The notes beneath the pieces are model-generated. The model was given only the letters and a program-made list of their open reading frames with translations, was not told the DNA's origin and searched no databases. Shown here in pieces: positions 35,012 through 43,978 of a DNA stretch of 64,000 nt; position 1 is the first letter of the stretch; each line of letters begins with the position of its first letter. Both the position numbers and the translations under genes were made by a program. The stretch spans positions 558,001 through 622,000 of the forward strand of contig NZ_FXTN01000002.1 in NCBI RefSeq assembly GCF_900182595.1, written 5' to 3'. This DNA comes from Pedobacter westerhofensis (GTDB taxonomy: Bacteria; Bacteroidota; Bacteroidia; Sphingobacteriales; Sphingobacteriaceae).

Positions 35012-35932
35012 ATGAAGGACATCCAAAGGGTTAAAACGATCTCGGAGTTTCATCGTACCCGCAACCTCCCCGCACCAGAACATCCGCTGATCAGCGTCGT
35101 TAATTATGCTGAAGTTCATATGCTGCCAGAATATCAGGGTAAAAGCTGGGTGTTTGATTTTTACTTTATTTCTATGAAAAGAAATATAGGTGCGATGATC
35201 AAATACGGGCAGCAGGAGTATGATTTTGATGAAGGTATCATGTTTTTTATCGCACCCGGGCAGGTGTTCAGTGTTGAAAGAGATCCGAATGAGCCCGCTG
35301 ATAAAGCGGGCTGGATGTTATTGATACATCCGGATTTCCTATGGAACACGGCGCTTGCCAAATCAATCAGGCAGTGCGATTTTTTTGGCTATGCCATCAA
35401 TGAGGCGCTTTTCGTATCAAAAAAGGAGGAGGATTTTATGCAGGGGGTCCTCGAAAATATCAGGCACGAATACCATGCGAATATTGATGCCTACAGCCAG
35501 AATATCATTATTTCTCAACTGGAAACGCTCCTCAATTACTCGGAGCGTTTTTATAACCGGCAATTTATTACACGAAAAAAGGCAAACCATAAAGTGCTGA
35601 GCAAGATAGAGGAGTTGTTATCCTCTTATTTTGATAGCGATGACCTGATTACAAATGGTCTTCCTACGGTGAATTATCTCGCAGATGAGCTAAATATTTC
35701 TCCGAAATATATGACCAGGTTATTAAAGGTATTGACCGGGTTGAGCGCTCAGCAGCATATCCATGAAAAACTGATCGAAAAAGCAAAAGAAAAATTAAGT
35801 GGCTCGGACCTATCAATCAGTGAGATTGCGTACGAACTGGGCTTTGAGCACCCTCAGTCGTTCAGCAAACTTTTTAAAAAGGAAACCAATCTTTCCCCGT
35901 TGAAATTCAGGCAGTCATTCAAAAAGAACTGA
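35012..35932 (+). CDS. AraC family transcriptional regulator
   Basis: The 306-aa protein has an N-terminal sensing region with FHRTRNLPAPEHPLISV and a C-terminal double helix-turn-helix (about residues 215-306) with VNYLADELNISPKYMTRLLK and EIAYELGFEHPQSFSKLFKKE. It is paralogous to the AraC genes at 4447 and 27571. It begins 5 bp after the NmrA-like gene and ends about 27 bp before a SusC stub, so the insertion or deletion that removed most of susC lies just after this gene. Confidence 0.93.
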   Translation: MKDIQRVKTISEFHRTRNLPAPEHPLISVVNYAEVHMLPEYQGKSWVFDFYFISMKRNIGAMIKYGQQEYDFDEGIMFFIAPGQVFSVERDPNEPADKAGWMLLIHPDFLWNTALAKSIRQCDFFGYAINEALFVSKKEEDFMQGVLENIRHEYHANIDAYSQNIIISQLETLLNYSERFYNRQFITRKKANHKVLSKIEELLSSYFDSDDLITNGLPTVNYLADELNISPKYMTRLLKVLTGLSAQQHIHEKLIEKAKEKLSGSDLSISEIAYELGFEHPQSFSKLFKKETNLSPLKFRQSFKKN

Positions 35933-35959
35933 TCAAATGGTGATCAAAAATTAAATTGA

Positions 35960-36454
35960 TATGGAACCAATTTTGGTTTAAACCTTACAGCAGGATACAA
36001 AGGTTTTGATTTGTCAGTGCTGTTTTCAGGACTTGGCGGATATACCGTGCAAATGGGCTCTTATCAGGCCTATGCTTATTATAATGGCGGAAATATCCAG
36101 CAATGGCAATATGATAATGCCTGGACGCCCGAAAATCCGGATCGGAATGCATCCTATCCCAGGATCACTAACCTGAGCCAGGGCAGTTCCAATGTTCAGA
36201 CTAATTCCTACTGGAACAGATCAGGAACATTCGTCAGATTAAAAAATGTTCAGGTAGGATATACACTGCCTTCTGCGCTTACCAAAAGAATAAACCTTGA
36301 AAAAGTAAGAATCTTTGCCGGCGGCCAGAATCTGATCACCATCAACGACTTTTACAAAGGATGGGACCCAGAAAATAGTCAGAGCTCAGGAGATTCCCCC
36401 AATTTTTACCCGCTTACTGCTATTTACACTTTCGGTATTAACGTGAAACTTTAA
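35960..36454 (+). pseudogene. C-terminal stub of a SusC/RagA transporter
   Basis: The frame is open from 35960, directly after a TGA, and reads YGTNFGLNLTAGYKGFDLSVLF, aligning with the C-terminal barrel of the full-length SusC at 16600 (VYGFGFNVGYKGFGLSTFF, in part). It ends GINVKL, a normal SusC terminus. Only about 164 of roughly 1000 residues remain, with no signal peptide, plug or start codon. The truncation point falls in the 27 bp after the AraC gene. It precedes a frameshifted SusD gene, so this is the remnant of a former SusC-SusD locus. Confidence 0.9.
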
Positions 36455-36490
36455 TCGAAGACAACTTATCACTCATCAAAGAAAAATCAC

Positions 36491-38118
36491 ATGAAAAATC
36501 ATCCTACATTTAAGTTCATCATTATCCTGTTCATCTGTGTTCTGGGTACAACCACAGGGTGCAAAAAAAACCTCCTGGATACCCAACCGTTGTCTACGAT
36601 TTCTGATGCTACCTTCTGGAATACTGCAAAAGATGCAACACTCGCATTGAATGGTGTTTATGACAGTGGTTCTGGCTATACAGGATATAATTTTTGGGCA
36701 GGTACTTCAATGGTCAACCTGGACTTAATGGCGGGCAACGGATCTGAAAAAGAATCTATTCCTGATCACTTTACCGATGGTAGCTCAATTCAGCTTATTC
36801 TTTTGTCGGGTCATATTACTCACAGGCCTATGTTCAGATAGGGCGGTGCAATAACTTTTTGGATCATATTGGTACCGTGGTAATGGATGAGGCACAGAAG
36901 AATGTGATGATCGCTGAAGTGAAGACCATCAGGGCTTACAACTATTTTAATCTTTCGCTTTATTTCGGAGATGTCCCACTGGTGTTGCACCTCCTTACGG
37001 TAGACCAGGCTAATTCAGTGTCCCGAAACCCAAAGTCAGAAGTTTGGGGGTTTTGTGAAACTGAGCTGAAATCTGCGGCGGCAGCACTTCCGGTTTCTGT
37101 ATCCGGTGACCGCCTGGGCCATATGACCTCCGCGTCGGCACTTGCCATTCTGGGACGTTTGCAGCTGGCTGAAAAGAAATGGACGGATGCAGCACAGAGT
37201 TATAAAACTATCATTGATTATGGTTACTATTCAATAGATCCCAGATACCGTGAGCTCTTCCTGAATGCCGGGGAAAGCAGCAGAGAAATCACTATGTCGA
37301 TGCAATATATCCGGGATACCTATAATCATGCATTACTTCAGTACCTCACTCCGGAAACCTGGGGTGGATGGCACCAATATTCGCCGTTTAATGAACTTGT
37401 TGAAACTTATGAATGCACTGATGGAAAGACAATTTCAGAATCCCCCTTGTTTGATAGAAGTAATCCGTATCATAACAGAGACCCGCGGCTCGACTTTAAT
37501 ATCATGATCTCTGATCGCAGCACGTTCAGAGGGGCAGTATATTCAGCAAAGCCAGGTACAAACCTGCCAGACAGATTAAATCAGTATCCGGGAGTTTGGA
37601 GCGGCTATGCCATCTATAAATTCCTGGAAGATGATCCTGCCGTAGCAAGCACCAATAATGATGGCAATAATTTTCCGCTCATCAGGTATGCCGAAGTGCT
37701 GCTTGGGTACCTTGAAGCAAGGCTAGAAAGCGGCGCAGGTATTGATCAGGGACTTTTAGACGCAACGGTTAATAAAGTGAGAGGAAGAAGTGCGGTTCAT
37801 ATGCCCCCTGTAACCACAACTGATGTTGCTGCCCTCAGAACAATTGTACGAAGAGAGCGCAGGGTAGAATTTGCCTTTGAAGGTATCAGATACTTTGACT
37901 GTTTAAGATGGGGTATTATTAGCTCAGAAAATAATCAGCAGTTTACCGGAATGAAACTTACCAATGATCCATCCGGTTACAGAGATTATCCTGTGAATGC
38001 CAATGGATATTTTATCTATAAGAAGCGTCAATTTGTAACGGGGCGAAATGAACTTTGGCCTATACCCCAAGCTGAAAGAGACCTTAACAAAAACCTGACG
38101 CAAAATCCTGGATATTGA
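36491..38118 (+). pseudogene. SusD/RagB lipoprotein gene broken by one frameshift
   Basis: The start ATG 36491 opens a signal peptide with lipobox (TTTGCKKN) and a normal SusD beginning. The frame is right up to DHFTDGS near 36782, where it shifts by -1. In the neighbouring frame the sequence continues without a break as LNSAYSFVGSYYSQAYVQIGRCNNFLDHI and then on through RRERRVEFAFEGIRYFDCLRW to the end at 38118. Inserting one base, for example C in the AGCTC at 36782-36786, restores a full 543-codon SusD. The second part is otherwise intact, so the break is recent, or a sequencing error. A hairpin overlaps the stop. Confidence 0.9.
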
Positions 38119-38137
38119 TCTCTTAAAGATCAATATC
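38111..38137 (+). terminator. Hairpin at the end of the SusD pseudogene
   Basis: GATATTGATCT pairs perfectly with AGATCAATATC over a 5-nt loop, across the stop codon. No long T-run follows. Confidence 0.55.
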
Positions 38138-38144
38138 ACGCTGA

Positions 38145-38282
38145 TATACTGCCTGGCCGCCAGGTGTTATCGCTGATGAAAATGTAGAACCTATTAATTT
38201 TCAGCATGATATGCAGTTCTCAGATAAAGTAGTGGCTAATTTTGGAGATACTATCTTGGGTCCCCCGGCTACACGTCCATAA
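38145..38282 (+). other. Possible coding remnant (46 codons), unidentified
   Basis: Just after the SusD stop a stop-free stretch between TGA and TAA reads WPPGVIADENVEPINFQHDM, continues QFSDKVVANFGDTILGPPATRP, and looks like the C-terminal end of some protein because of its balanced composition. I do not recognise the family and there is no start codon. The rest of 38283-38380 shows no gene. Confidence 0.3.
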
Positions 38283-38380
38283 ATCTGCATTTATCAGTAT
38301 CGTTTTTACTGAAGGGGCTAAGAAAGCTGTAAAATATCTTCGACCTTTTTTTTAAGGATTGATTTTTATATATTCAGGTG

Positions 38381-39286
38381 ATGATTCCCGTATTTGAACT
38401 AAAAAAATTTTATCAGGTCCATGATCAGGAACCGGATCTGTTGCAGCCAGCTGCAGGACATTTTAATATTTTCAGAATGGAAGATCTCACCGGATCTGAG
38501 GATAAACCGGTGAGCTACAGCCGGCGCGATTTCTTTAAGATAAGCCTCGTCAAAGCCGAGGGTAACATTCATTATGCCGACAGGACTGTGGAGGCCAGGG
38601 GGACAGTGCTGGCCTTCACTAATCCAATGATCCCTTTCTTTTGGGAAAGGACAGGCGCGAAACAAACTGGCTTCGTATGTATTTTTACAGAAGCTTTTTT
38701 CAACCGGTATGGATCTGTCAGGGATTGTCCGGTGTTCCGGAACAAGGATAATGGTGTAATGCTATTATCGCCAGCTGAGGAGTTTCAGTTCAAAGCGCTA
38801 TTTGAGAAAATATACAGCGAACTGACAGGCGATTATGAATTCAAATACGACCTGTTGCGAAGCCTTGTTATGGAAGTGATACACACTGCACAAAAGAAAT
38901 GGCCGCTGCAGGTAAATAAGACCGATCCTTCTAAAGCATCCGAAAGGATTGCAATAAAGTTTAGGGATTTGCTGGAGCAGCAGTTTCCTATTGAATTAAA
39001 CAGGCGTTCGATCCGCTTACGGTCGGCGAGGGATTTTGCAGGAGCCTTAAATGTTCAGGTGAATCACTTAAATAAGGTGCTGAAAACAATGACCGGGCAA
39101 ACAACAATGCAACTGATCAATGATCGTGTGATCCAGGAAGCCGGACAGCTGCTCAAAGGCACCACATGGTCAGTTTCAGAGATCGCACGTTGCCTGGGTT
39201 TTGAAGAACCTAATCATTTTTCTGCTTTTTTCAAGAGCCGGTCCAAATTTACTCCTAATCAATTCCGCCAGCTAAAAAAAGATTGA
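38381..39286 (+). CDS. AraC family transcriptional regulator
   Basis: The 301-aa protein starts at ATG 38381 (the GTG at 38378 is three bases upstream). It has a cupin-like N-terminal domain and a C-terminal helix-turn-helix (about residues 205-301) with VNHLNKVLKTMTGQTTMQL and EIARCLGFEEPNHFSAFFKS. It differs from the 4447/27571/35012 group. The secreted esterase gene begins 77 bp after its stop and is the likely target. Confidence 0.92.
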   Translation: MIPVFELKKFYQVHDQEPDLLQPAAGHFNIFRMEDLTGSEDKPVSYSRRDFFKISLVKAEGNIHYADRTVEARGTVLAFTNPMIPFFWERTGAKQTGFVCIFTEAFFNRYGSVRDCPVFRNKDNGVMLLSPAEEFQFKALFEKIYSELTGDYEFKYDLLRSLVMEVIHTAQKKWPLQVNKTDPSKASERIAIKFRDLLEQQFPIELNRRSIRLRSARDFAGALNVQVNHLNKVLKTMTGQTTMQLINDRVIQEAGQLLKGTTWSVSEIARCLGFEEPNHFSAFFKSRSKFTPNQFRQLKKD

Positions 39287-39363
39287 TTTTTGTATTTATA
39301 ATCGTCTTTTTTATAACCCTTTTTTTACATGGTCTGCTGATCTTTATTAAAATTACATTGATC

Positions 39364-40416
39364 ATGTGGACATACAACAAAAGCTATTATTATAAAAAAG
39401 GTGCGGCTATCCTTTTCGGGATCTTTTTAAGCACTGCCGTTTCATCTCAGGTGAACAAAACTCCCCAACCGCCTCATATAGATCGGCATATTCAATCCTT
39501 CTTAGATGCTTCAAAAGGTAAGGCAGTGAAACCTATGGAAAAAATGACCGCAGCTGAGGCCCAGATGGTTCTCTCCGGGGTACAATCCTCTGTAAAAGCT
39601 GATCTTTCGGGTGTGAACGTTTTTGAAAAGACAATCACTGAGGATGGCGGGACTGTTAAACTAACAATCGTTAAACCCGGAGACAGCAAAGGCCTTCTGC
39701 CAGCTTTCCTTTATTTTCATGGCGGCGGCTGGATGCTGGGAGATTTTCAAACCAGTCAGCGCCTGGTTAGGGACCTGGTTGTCTTTTCAGGGGTTGCTGC
39801 TGTATTTGTTAACTATGCCCTTTCTCCTGAAGCACAATACCCGGTAGCCATTAATCAGGCTTATTCGGCAACCAAATGGATTGCTGAACATGGTTCTGAA
39901 GTGGGCATAGATGGAAAACGCCTGGCTGTTGCCGGTAACAGTTCTGGAGGCAATATGGCAACGGTTGTAGCTTTAATGGCAAAAGCTAAAAAAGGCCCGG
40001 AACTGAAATTACAGGTTTTGATGTGGCCTATTACAGACGCTGATTTTGGAACAGGATCGTACAGGCAATTTGCTGCAAACCCAATTCTCACTAGAAATGT
40101 GATGATCTGGTTTTGGAATAACTATTTGCCCGATGCTAAAAAACGTGGCGGCAAATATGTATCACCACTACGTGCTAAAACAGAAGAGCTCAGGGGACTT
40201 CCCCCGGCGCTAATTCTAACTGCTGAAAACGATGTGCTGCGTGATGAGGGCGAAGCTTATGCCAGGAAGCTGGATGAAGCCGGTGTGGATGTGATCGCTA
40301 CAAGGTACAATGGAATGGTGCATGACTGGGCGCTTTTAAATCCATTCAGCCAAATTCCTTCAGCCCAGTCTGCCATTTTTCAGGCTGCATCTGAATTGAA
40401 AAAAGCGTTACAATAA
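39364..40416 (+). CDS. Alpha/beta hydrolase (HSL/acetyl-esterase family), exported
   Basis: The 350-aa protein has a signal peptide (AAILFGIFLSTAVSSQ), an oxyanion motif YFHGGGWMLGDF, the nucleophile elbow GNSSGGN, a late Asp (TAENDVLRDEGE) and a His (MVHDWALL), completing the catalytic triad. It hydrolyses short acyl esters. I chose ATG 39364; the ORF start at 39283 overlaps the AraC gene and adds an extra hydrophobic stretch. It follows the AraC gene in the same direction. A bidirectional hairpin lies after the stop. Confidence 0.9.
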   Translation: MWTYNKSYYYKKGAAILFGIFLSTAVSSQVNKTPQPPHIDRHIQSFLDASKGKAVKPMEKMTAAEAQMVLSGVQSSVKADLSGVNVFEKTITEDGGTVKLTIVKPGDSKGLLPAFLYFHGGGWMLGDFQTSQRLVRDLVVFSGVAAVFVNYALSPEAQYPVAINQAYSATKWIAEHGSEVGIDGKRLAVAGNSSGGNMATVVALMAKAKKGPELKLQVLMWPITDADFGTGSYRQFAANPILTRNVMIWFWNNYLPDAKKRGGKYVSPLRAKTEELRGLPPALILTAENDVLRDEGEAYARKLDEAGVDVIATRYNGMVHDWALLNPFSQIPSAQSAIFQAASELKKALQ

Positions 40417-40425
40417 TTGCAGGCG

Positions 40426-40462
40426 AAAAGGAAATCTATCATTGCTGAAAGGGTTTCCTTTT
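40426..40462. terminator. Bidirectional terminator between esterase and GNAT genes
   Basis: AAAAGGAAA pairs with TTTCCTTTT; it overlaps the last codons of the convergent GNAT gene. Confidence 0.6.
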
Positions 40463-40969
40463 CTTCATCATGATATCTGTCTGCTCATCATCTCCCAGAT
40501 AAAAAACATGTTTATCAAACTCCTCAAAACCATTTCTGGTGTAGAAACGGATCGCCCGTTCATTATGTTCCCATACTCCAAGCCAGAGATATTCCGCGTT
40601 AAATTCTATAGCAATTTTTACAGCCCACTCATAGAGTGCCTGGCCCACACTCTGACCATAATAAGCTTTAAGAATATAGATCCGCTCAATTTCAAGGCCA
40701 GATGCGTCCTTTAAATCGGTTTGCGCTTCACCAGTATTCAGTTTGAGATAACCTACAACTTCAGCGTTCAGCAACGCGAAATAGAACTGGGACGATTGGT
40801 TTCCAACTTCTCTGTTTAATCTGTCTTCCGAAAAGCTGCTTTCCAGGTATTGTCGCATATTTTCTTCACTGTTCAACTCCGCAAAAGCTTCAATAAAGGT
40901 ATCTCTGCTAATTTTTTGCAGTTGCTCTATATCTGAGGATGTTACGCGTACTATATTTAAATTTTCCAT
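40439..40969 (-). CDS. GNAT family N-acetyltransferase
   Basis: The 176-aa protein opens LNIVRVTSSDIEQLQKISR and has motif A ERIYILKAYYGQSVGQALYE (G-Q-S-V-G, acetyl-CoA loop with Q-S in place of the common G-x-G) and LWLGVWEHNERAIRFYTRNGF. It is divergent from a LysR regulator gene with only 72 bp between starts and several ATGCA repeats there, so LysR may regulate it. Its substrate is unknown. Confidence 0.9.
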   Translation of the reverse strand: MENLNIVRVTSSDIEQLQKISRDTFIEAFAELNSEENMRQYLESSFSEDRLNREVGNQSSQFYFALLNAEVVGYLKLNTGEAQTDLKDASGLEIERIYILKAYYGQSVGQALYEWAVKIAIEFNAEYLWLGVWEHNERAIRFYTRNGFEEFDKHVFYLGDDEQTDIMMKKRKPFQQ

Positions 40970-41024
40970 AGTGCAAATTTACAAGATCGATAAATGCAAT
41001 AAAATGCTAATTTATCATGAACTG

Positions 41025-41039
41025 ATGCATATATTGCAT
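41025..41039. promoter_or_regulatory. LysR-type inverted repeat ATGCA-N5-TGCAT
   Basis: A 5-5-5 perfect arm repeat lies 2 bp before the LysR ATG in the 72-bp divergent gap. Further ATGC-containing motifs stand at about 40994-41007. This is typical of LysR autoregulation. Confidence 0.45.
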
Positions 41040-41041
41040 TA

Positions 41042-41950
41042 ATGGATCTTCAGCAGATTAAATATTTTTTGACGCTTGCGCATGAGTTGCATTTCTGGAA
41101 TACGGCAGAAAAGATAAATATTTCGCAATCTGCATTGACCCGTCAGATACAGGCACTGGAAACTGAGCTTGGTGTGCAACTGTTTGATCGAAACAAAAGA
41201 AATGTCAGGCTAACCCCCGCTGGTAAATTTCTGCAGGAAAAGTGGGAGGTGGAGCTTAACAAGTTGGAATTCATTCACCAGTTTGCCCGGCAGATACATT
41301 CAGGTGAAAACGGAGCGATCCGAATAGCGCACCCGGATTCGATTTCTGCATCATTGATGCCGGAACTGCTGAGTTATATTTCCTCGGCATTGCCGCAGTT
41401 ACAAATCGAGCTGGTGCAGGTGCGTGACGAAGACCGGCAGGATTCTCTCAGAAATTATAAGATAGATCTGGCCATAACAAGGGATATTAATAGTGCTGAA
41501 GATATCCGGTCAAAAAAGATATACACGGATAGTCTTTCAGTCGTTGTACCCGAAGGCCATTCCTTTCAAAGCATAGAAGATATTTTAAAGGAAAGGCTGA
41601 ACACCCAAAAGTTTATCCTGCCTGTAAAGGATGAGGGGAGTAGCTATAGTGATATTATCCAACAATTTTTTCGCTTTTATGATATGATACCAGATGTTCA
41701 TTTTAGTTCTCAATATGGTTTGGCAATTATTGCTTTGGTACGAAAAGGTTTGGGTATAGCTATATTACCCGACTCTTATAAATATCATGAAATCCCGGGC
41801 GTACGGTTTATCGGGGTACCGTTCAAAACGGCCCTGTACCTCAACTGGCGAATTGATGATCATAATCCTATCATATCCAATGTTTTGAAATTGCTGCTGG
41901 ACAAATTTGCAGAACAGGATGATGAATATATAAATAACATTCCAGCATAA
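41042..41950 (+). CDS. LysR family transcriptional regulator
   Basis: The 302-aa protein has the N-terminal winged helix-turn-helix (residues 1-60: QIKYFLTLAHELHFWNTAEKINISQSALTRQIQALE, shortened) and a periplasmic-binding-type effector domain (about 90-290). It is divergent from the GNAT gene and upstream of an epoxide-hydrolase-like gene. In family terms it binds T-N11-A operators and responds to a small molecule that I cannot name. Confidence 0.93.
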   Translation: MDLQQIKYFLTLAHELHFWNTAEKINISQSALTRQIQALETELGVQLFDRNKRNVRLTPAGKFLQEKWEVELNKLEFIHQFARQIHSGENGAIRIAHPDSISASLMPELLSYISSALPQLQIELVQVRDEDRQDSLRNYKIDLAITRDINSAEDIRSKKIYTDSLSVVVPEGHSFQSIEDILKERLNTQKFILPVKDEGSSYSDIIQQFFRFYDMIPDVHFSSQYGLAIIALVRKGLGIAILPDSYKYHEIPGVRFIGVPFKTALYLNWRIDDHNPIISNVLKLLLDKFAEQDDEYINNIPA

Positions 41951-42004
41951 ATGGCAATTTGAAACTCTTAACATAGGTTAAGTACGATGCTGCCGGGAAG
42001 ATGA

Positions 42005-42012
42005 TAGATTTG
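42005..42012 (+). promoter_or_regulatory. Possible -7 box TAGATTTG
   Basis: Perfect TAnnTTTG match 25 nt before the ATG of the alpha/beta hydrolase at 42038. No firm -33 box was found. Confidence 0.3.
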
Positions 42013-42037
42013 GTTTATAATCTACAAATTCCAAACT

Positions 42038-43123
42038 ATGAAAAATTTAGAGAGAATCTTTTTATTAGTGCTGATCTCCTTCCTTCATTCTCCTGTCATA
42101 CAGGCAAAAGCACCGATATTGACTTCGCATACTTATACCTCTAAACGCATTACCACACATTACTGGGAAGCCGGGCCAGCCAACGGCCCATTAATGATCT
42201 TTGTGCACGGCTGGCCGGAGATCGGATTAGCCTGGCGGGCACAAATGGAAGCCTTAGCTTCCGAAGGGTGGCGGTGTATTGCTCCTGACCTGCGGGGTTT
42301 TGGCAATTCATCGGTGCCCACAGCAAAAGGAGCTTACGCTATAAAAGAAATCGTTAATGACATGGTAGAGCTCCACAGCCACTTGGGGGGGCAACGCGCT
42401 ATCTGGGTTGGACACGATTGGGGAAGCCCTGTAGTTTCATCGCTTGTAGCGCATTACCCTAAGATGAGCAGGGGCGTGGTACTGGTCTCTGTACCCTATT
42501 TGCCGAATGGCTGGGCATTACTGAACTTGATACCCTTCGTTGACAGGAAGCTTTATCCGGCCAGTAAATACCCTGACGGGCAATGGGATTACTGGCGTTT
42601 TTACCTCACCCATTTTGATCAGGCCGTTAGCGATATGGATACTGATGTTCCCGCAACATTGGCATCTATCTTTACGAAGGGTAACCCTTCATCAGTTGGA
42701 AAATTGTCGCCCTCAGCCATGGTAACTGCCAAGGGCGGGCGCTATGGAGCGGCACACCGCGCACCAGCTGCAAAGCCTGATCCCGCTTTATGGCCTGGAG
42801 CTGATTTTGATGTGCTGGTTGCAGCGTTCAGGAAAACGGGATTTCGTCCATGCGACTCCTATTATCTGAACGATGCCGCGAATATATCCTTTGCCAAAAC
42901 CGCTATCAATGGCGGAAAACTAAGCCTGCCGGTTTTATATATTAACGATGTGTATGAACCATTTTCAAATATAAATGTGAGTAAAATTGGAGATCCCATG
43001 CGAAAGGCTTGTCCGGACCTTACCGTGACCGACCAGCCATCAGGACACTGGGTAACCCTTGAACGTAAAGCCGAACTGACGAGGTCCATACGCTCATGGA
43101 TAAAATTGAAACACCTGAAATAA
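42038..43123 (+). CDS. Epoxide-hydrolase-like alpha/beta hydrolase, exported
   Basis: The 361-aa protein has a signal peptide (IFLLVLISFLHSPVIQA), the oxyanion motif FVHGWPEIGLAWRAQ, and GHDWGSPVVSS, where Asp is the nucleophile as in epoxide hydrolases and haloalkane dehalogenases. The late SGHWVTLE carries the catalytic His. Members of this group open epoxides or cleave other esters and halides. It follows the LysR gene in the same direction but with an 87-bp gap and its own promoter-like box. Confidence 0.87.
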   Translation: MKNLERIFLLVLISFLHSPVIQAKAPILTSHTYTSKRITTHYWEAGPANGPLMIFVHGWPEIGLAWRAQMEALASEGWRCIAPDLRGFGNSSVPTAKGAYAIKEIVNDMVELHSHLGGQRAIWVGHDWGSPVVSSLVAHYPKMSRGVVLVSVPYLPNGWALLNLIPFVDRKLYPASKYPDGQWDYWRFYLTHFDQAVSDMDTDVPATLASIFTKGNPSSVGKLSPSAMVTAKGGRYGAAHRAPAAKPDPALWPGADFDVLVAAFRKTGFRPCDSYYLNDAANISFAKTAINGGKLSLPVLYINDVYEPFSNINVSKIGDPMRKACPDLTVTDQPSGHWVTLERKAELTRSIRSWIKLKHLK

Positions 43124-43156
43124 GATTACCTGTCCTCATATATCAAACTTAGAGGC

Positions 43157-43282
43157 ATGGGCAATGTAGTTCTCGTTGGCCATTCCTGGTGTGGGTTCGT
43201 GATCACCCAAGCTGGAAACGATCCTAAAGTTATAGGGCTCGTTTATGTTACACTAGCAAAAAAACACCTGGCCGGACTCTAA
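43157..43282 (+). pseudogene. Fragment of an alpha/beta hydrolase
   Basis: A 41-codon piece reads MGNVVLVGHSWCGFVITQAG and then NDPKVIGLVYV, a perfect match in style to the nucleophile-elbow region of a different alpha/beta hydrolase (the usual GHSYGG is here GHSWCG). Both ends of the gene are absent, and it stops in TLAKKHLAGL. It is a truncated remnant, not a functional small gene. Confidence 0.75.
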
Positions 43283-43314
43283 TTCAGGCCTTGAAAATAA
43301 ATCCGGTTATGAAG

Positions 43315-43347
43315 GAACCCCAAAGTTGGACAAAAACGTTGGGGTTC
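43315..43347 (+). terminator. Hairpin GAACCCCAA ... TTGGGGTTC
   Basis: The 9-bp arms extend by three more pairs after one mismatch, over a 7-nt tip. It could end the upstream transcript. The AACCCCAAAGTTGGACA sequence also looks like an IS3-family terminal repeat, so it may be an insertion-sequence scar. Confidence 0.5.
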
Positions 43348-43402
43348 ACTTTATTAACAGACAGCTTCTTAAATGAAGAATTTTGATGTTCTCTTTGATT
43401 AT

Positions 43403-43909
43403 TTATTTGTGATCGAGAAAGTTTGGCGGATACAGCACTTGTCCGTGCTTTTGTGCAATGGACCCTAAACTTTTGACTGATTCCGGGTCCATTGGTGGCG
43501 GTGGAAGAAACTCGCCAGCAGCTACGGGTTCTCCTATTTCTTCGAAGAACTCCTCAAGTCCGGCGGGCACTACTGTACAAAGCAATTGAGCTACCTTATC
43601 GCTGACATTTTTAAAATAATGTACTATTCCTCCTTCCGGCACTAATACGAAAGATCCCTTCTTTGCTGTATAGGTACCCGCCTCGGAGTGAACTTCTACT
43701 TCGCCATCAACAATATAGAAAGATTCGTAAAAATCAGCATGGGAATGAGGCCCCGGGCCGTTTTGTGGCGGTACCAGCATCTCGATAGTGGAAAAAGCGC
43801 CGTTGGTTTGCTTGCCTGAAACAAGTATCCTGTAATTACCGCCTACTACTGATAATATTTTCCCGCCCTTTGGATCTACTGTAATAGGGGGCTGTTTTGA
43901 AGTATCCAT
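43403..43909 (-). CDS. Cupin-domain protein (quercetin-2,3-dioxygenase-like)
   Basis: The 168-aa single-domain cupin has motif 1 PGPHSHADFYESFYIVDGEV (G-P-H-x-H-x(3-4)-E-x(6)-G) and motif 2 G-x(5)-P-x-G-x(2)-H (VPEGGIVHY), the metal-binding His/Glu set. Such proteins bind Fe, Mn or Ni and act as dioxygenases, isomerases or sensors. No signal peptide is seen. It is the downstream member of a minus-strand cupin pair with the gene at 43979. Confidence 0.85.
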   Translation of the reverse strand: MDTSKQPPITVDPKGGKILSVVGGNYRILVSGKQTNGAFSTIEMLVPPQNGPGPHSHADFYESFYIVDGEVEVHSEAGTYTAKKGSFVLVPEGGIVHYFKNVSDKVAQLLCTVVPAGLEEFFEEIGEPVAAGEFLPPPPMDPESVKSLGSIAQKHGQVLYPPNFLDHK

Positions 43910-43978
43910 ATGATTTTAGTTTTTAATGTTATAAAATTAAAACGTTTCATTATAATAAATAATTGGCTAATGCTATTT

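Noticed and set aside
36859..38118. Separate SusD-like gene starting with TTG at 36859
   Set aside because: The reading frame continues upstream in a neighbouring frame with clean SusD sequence, so it is the second part of one frameshifted gene.
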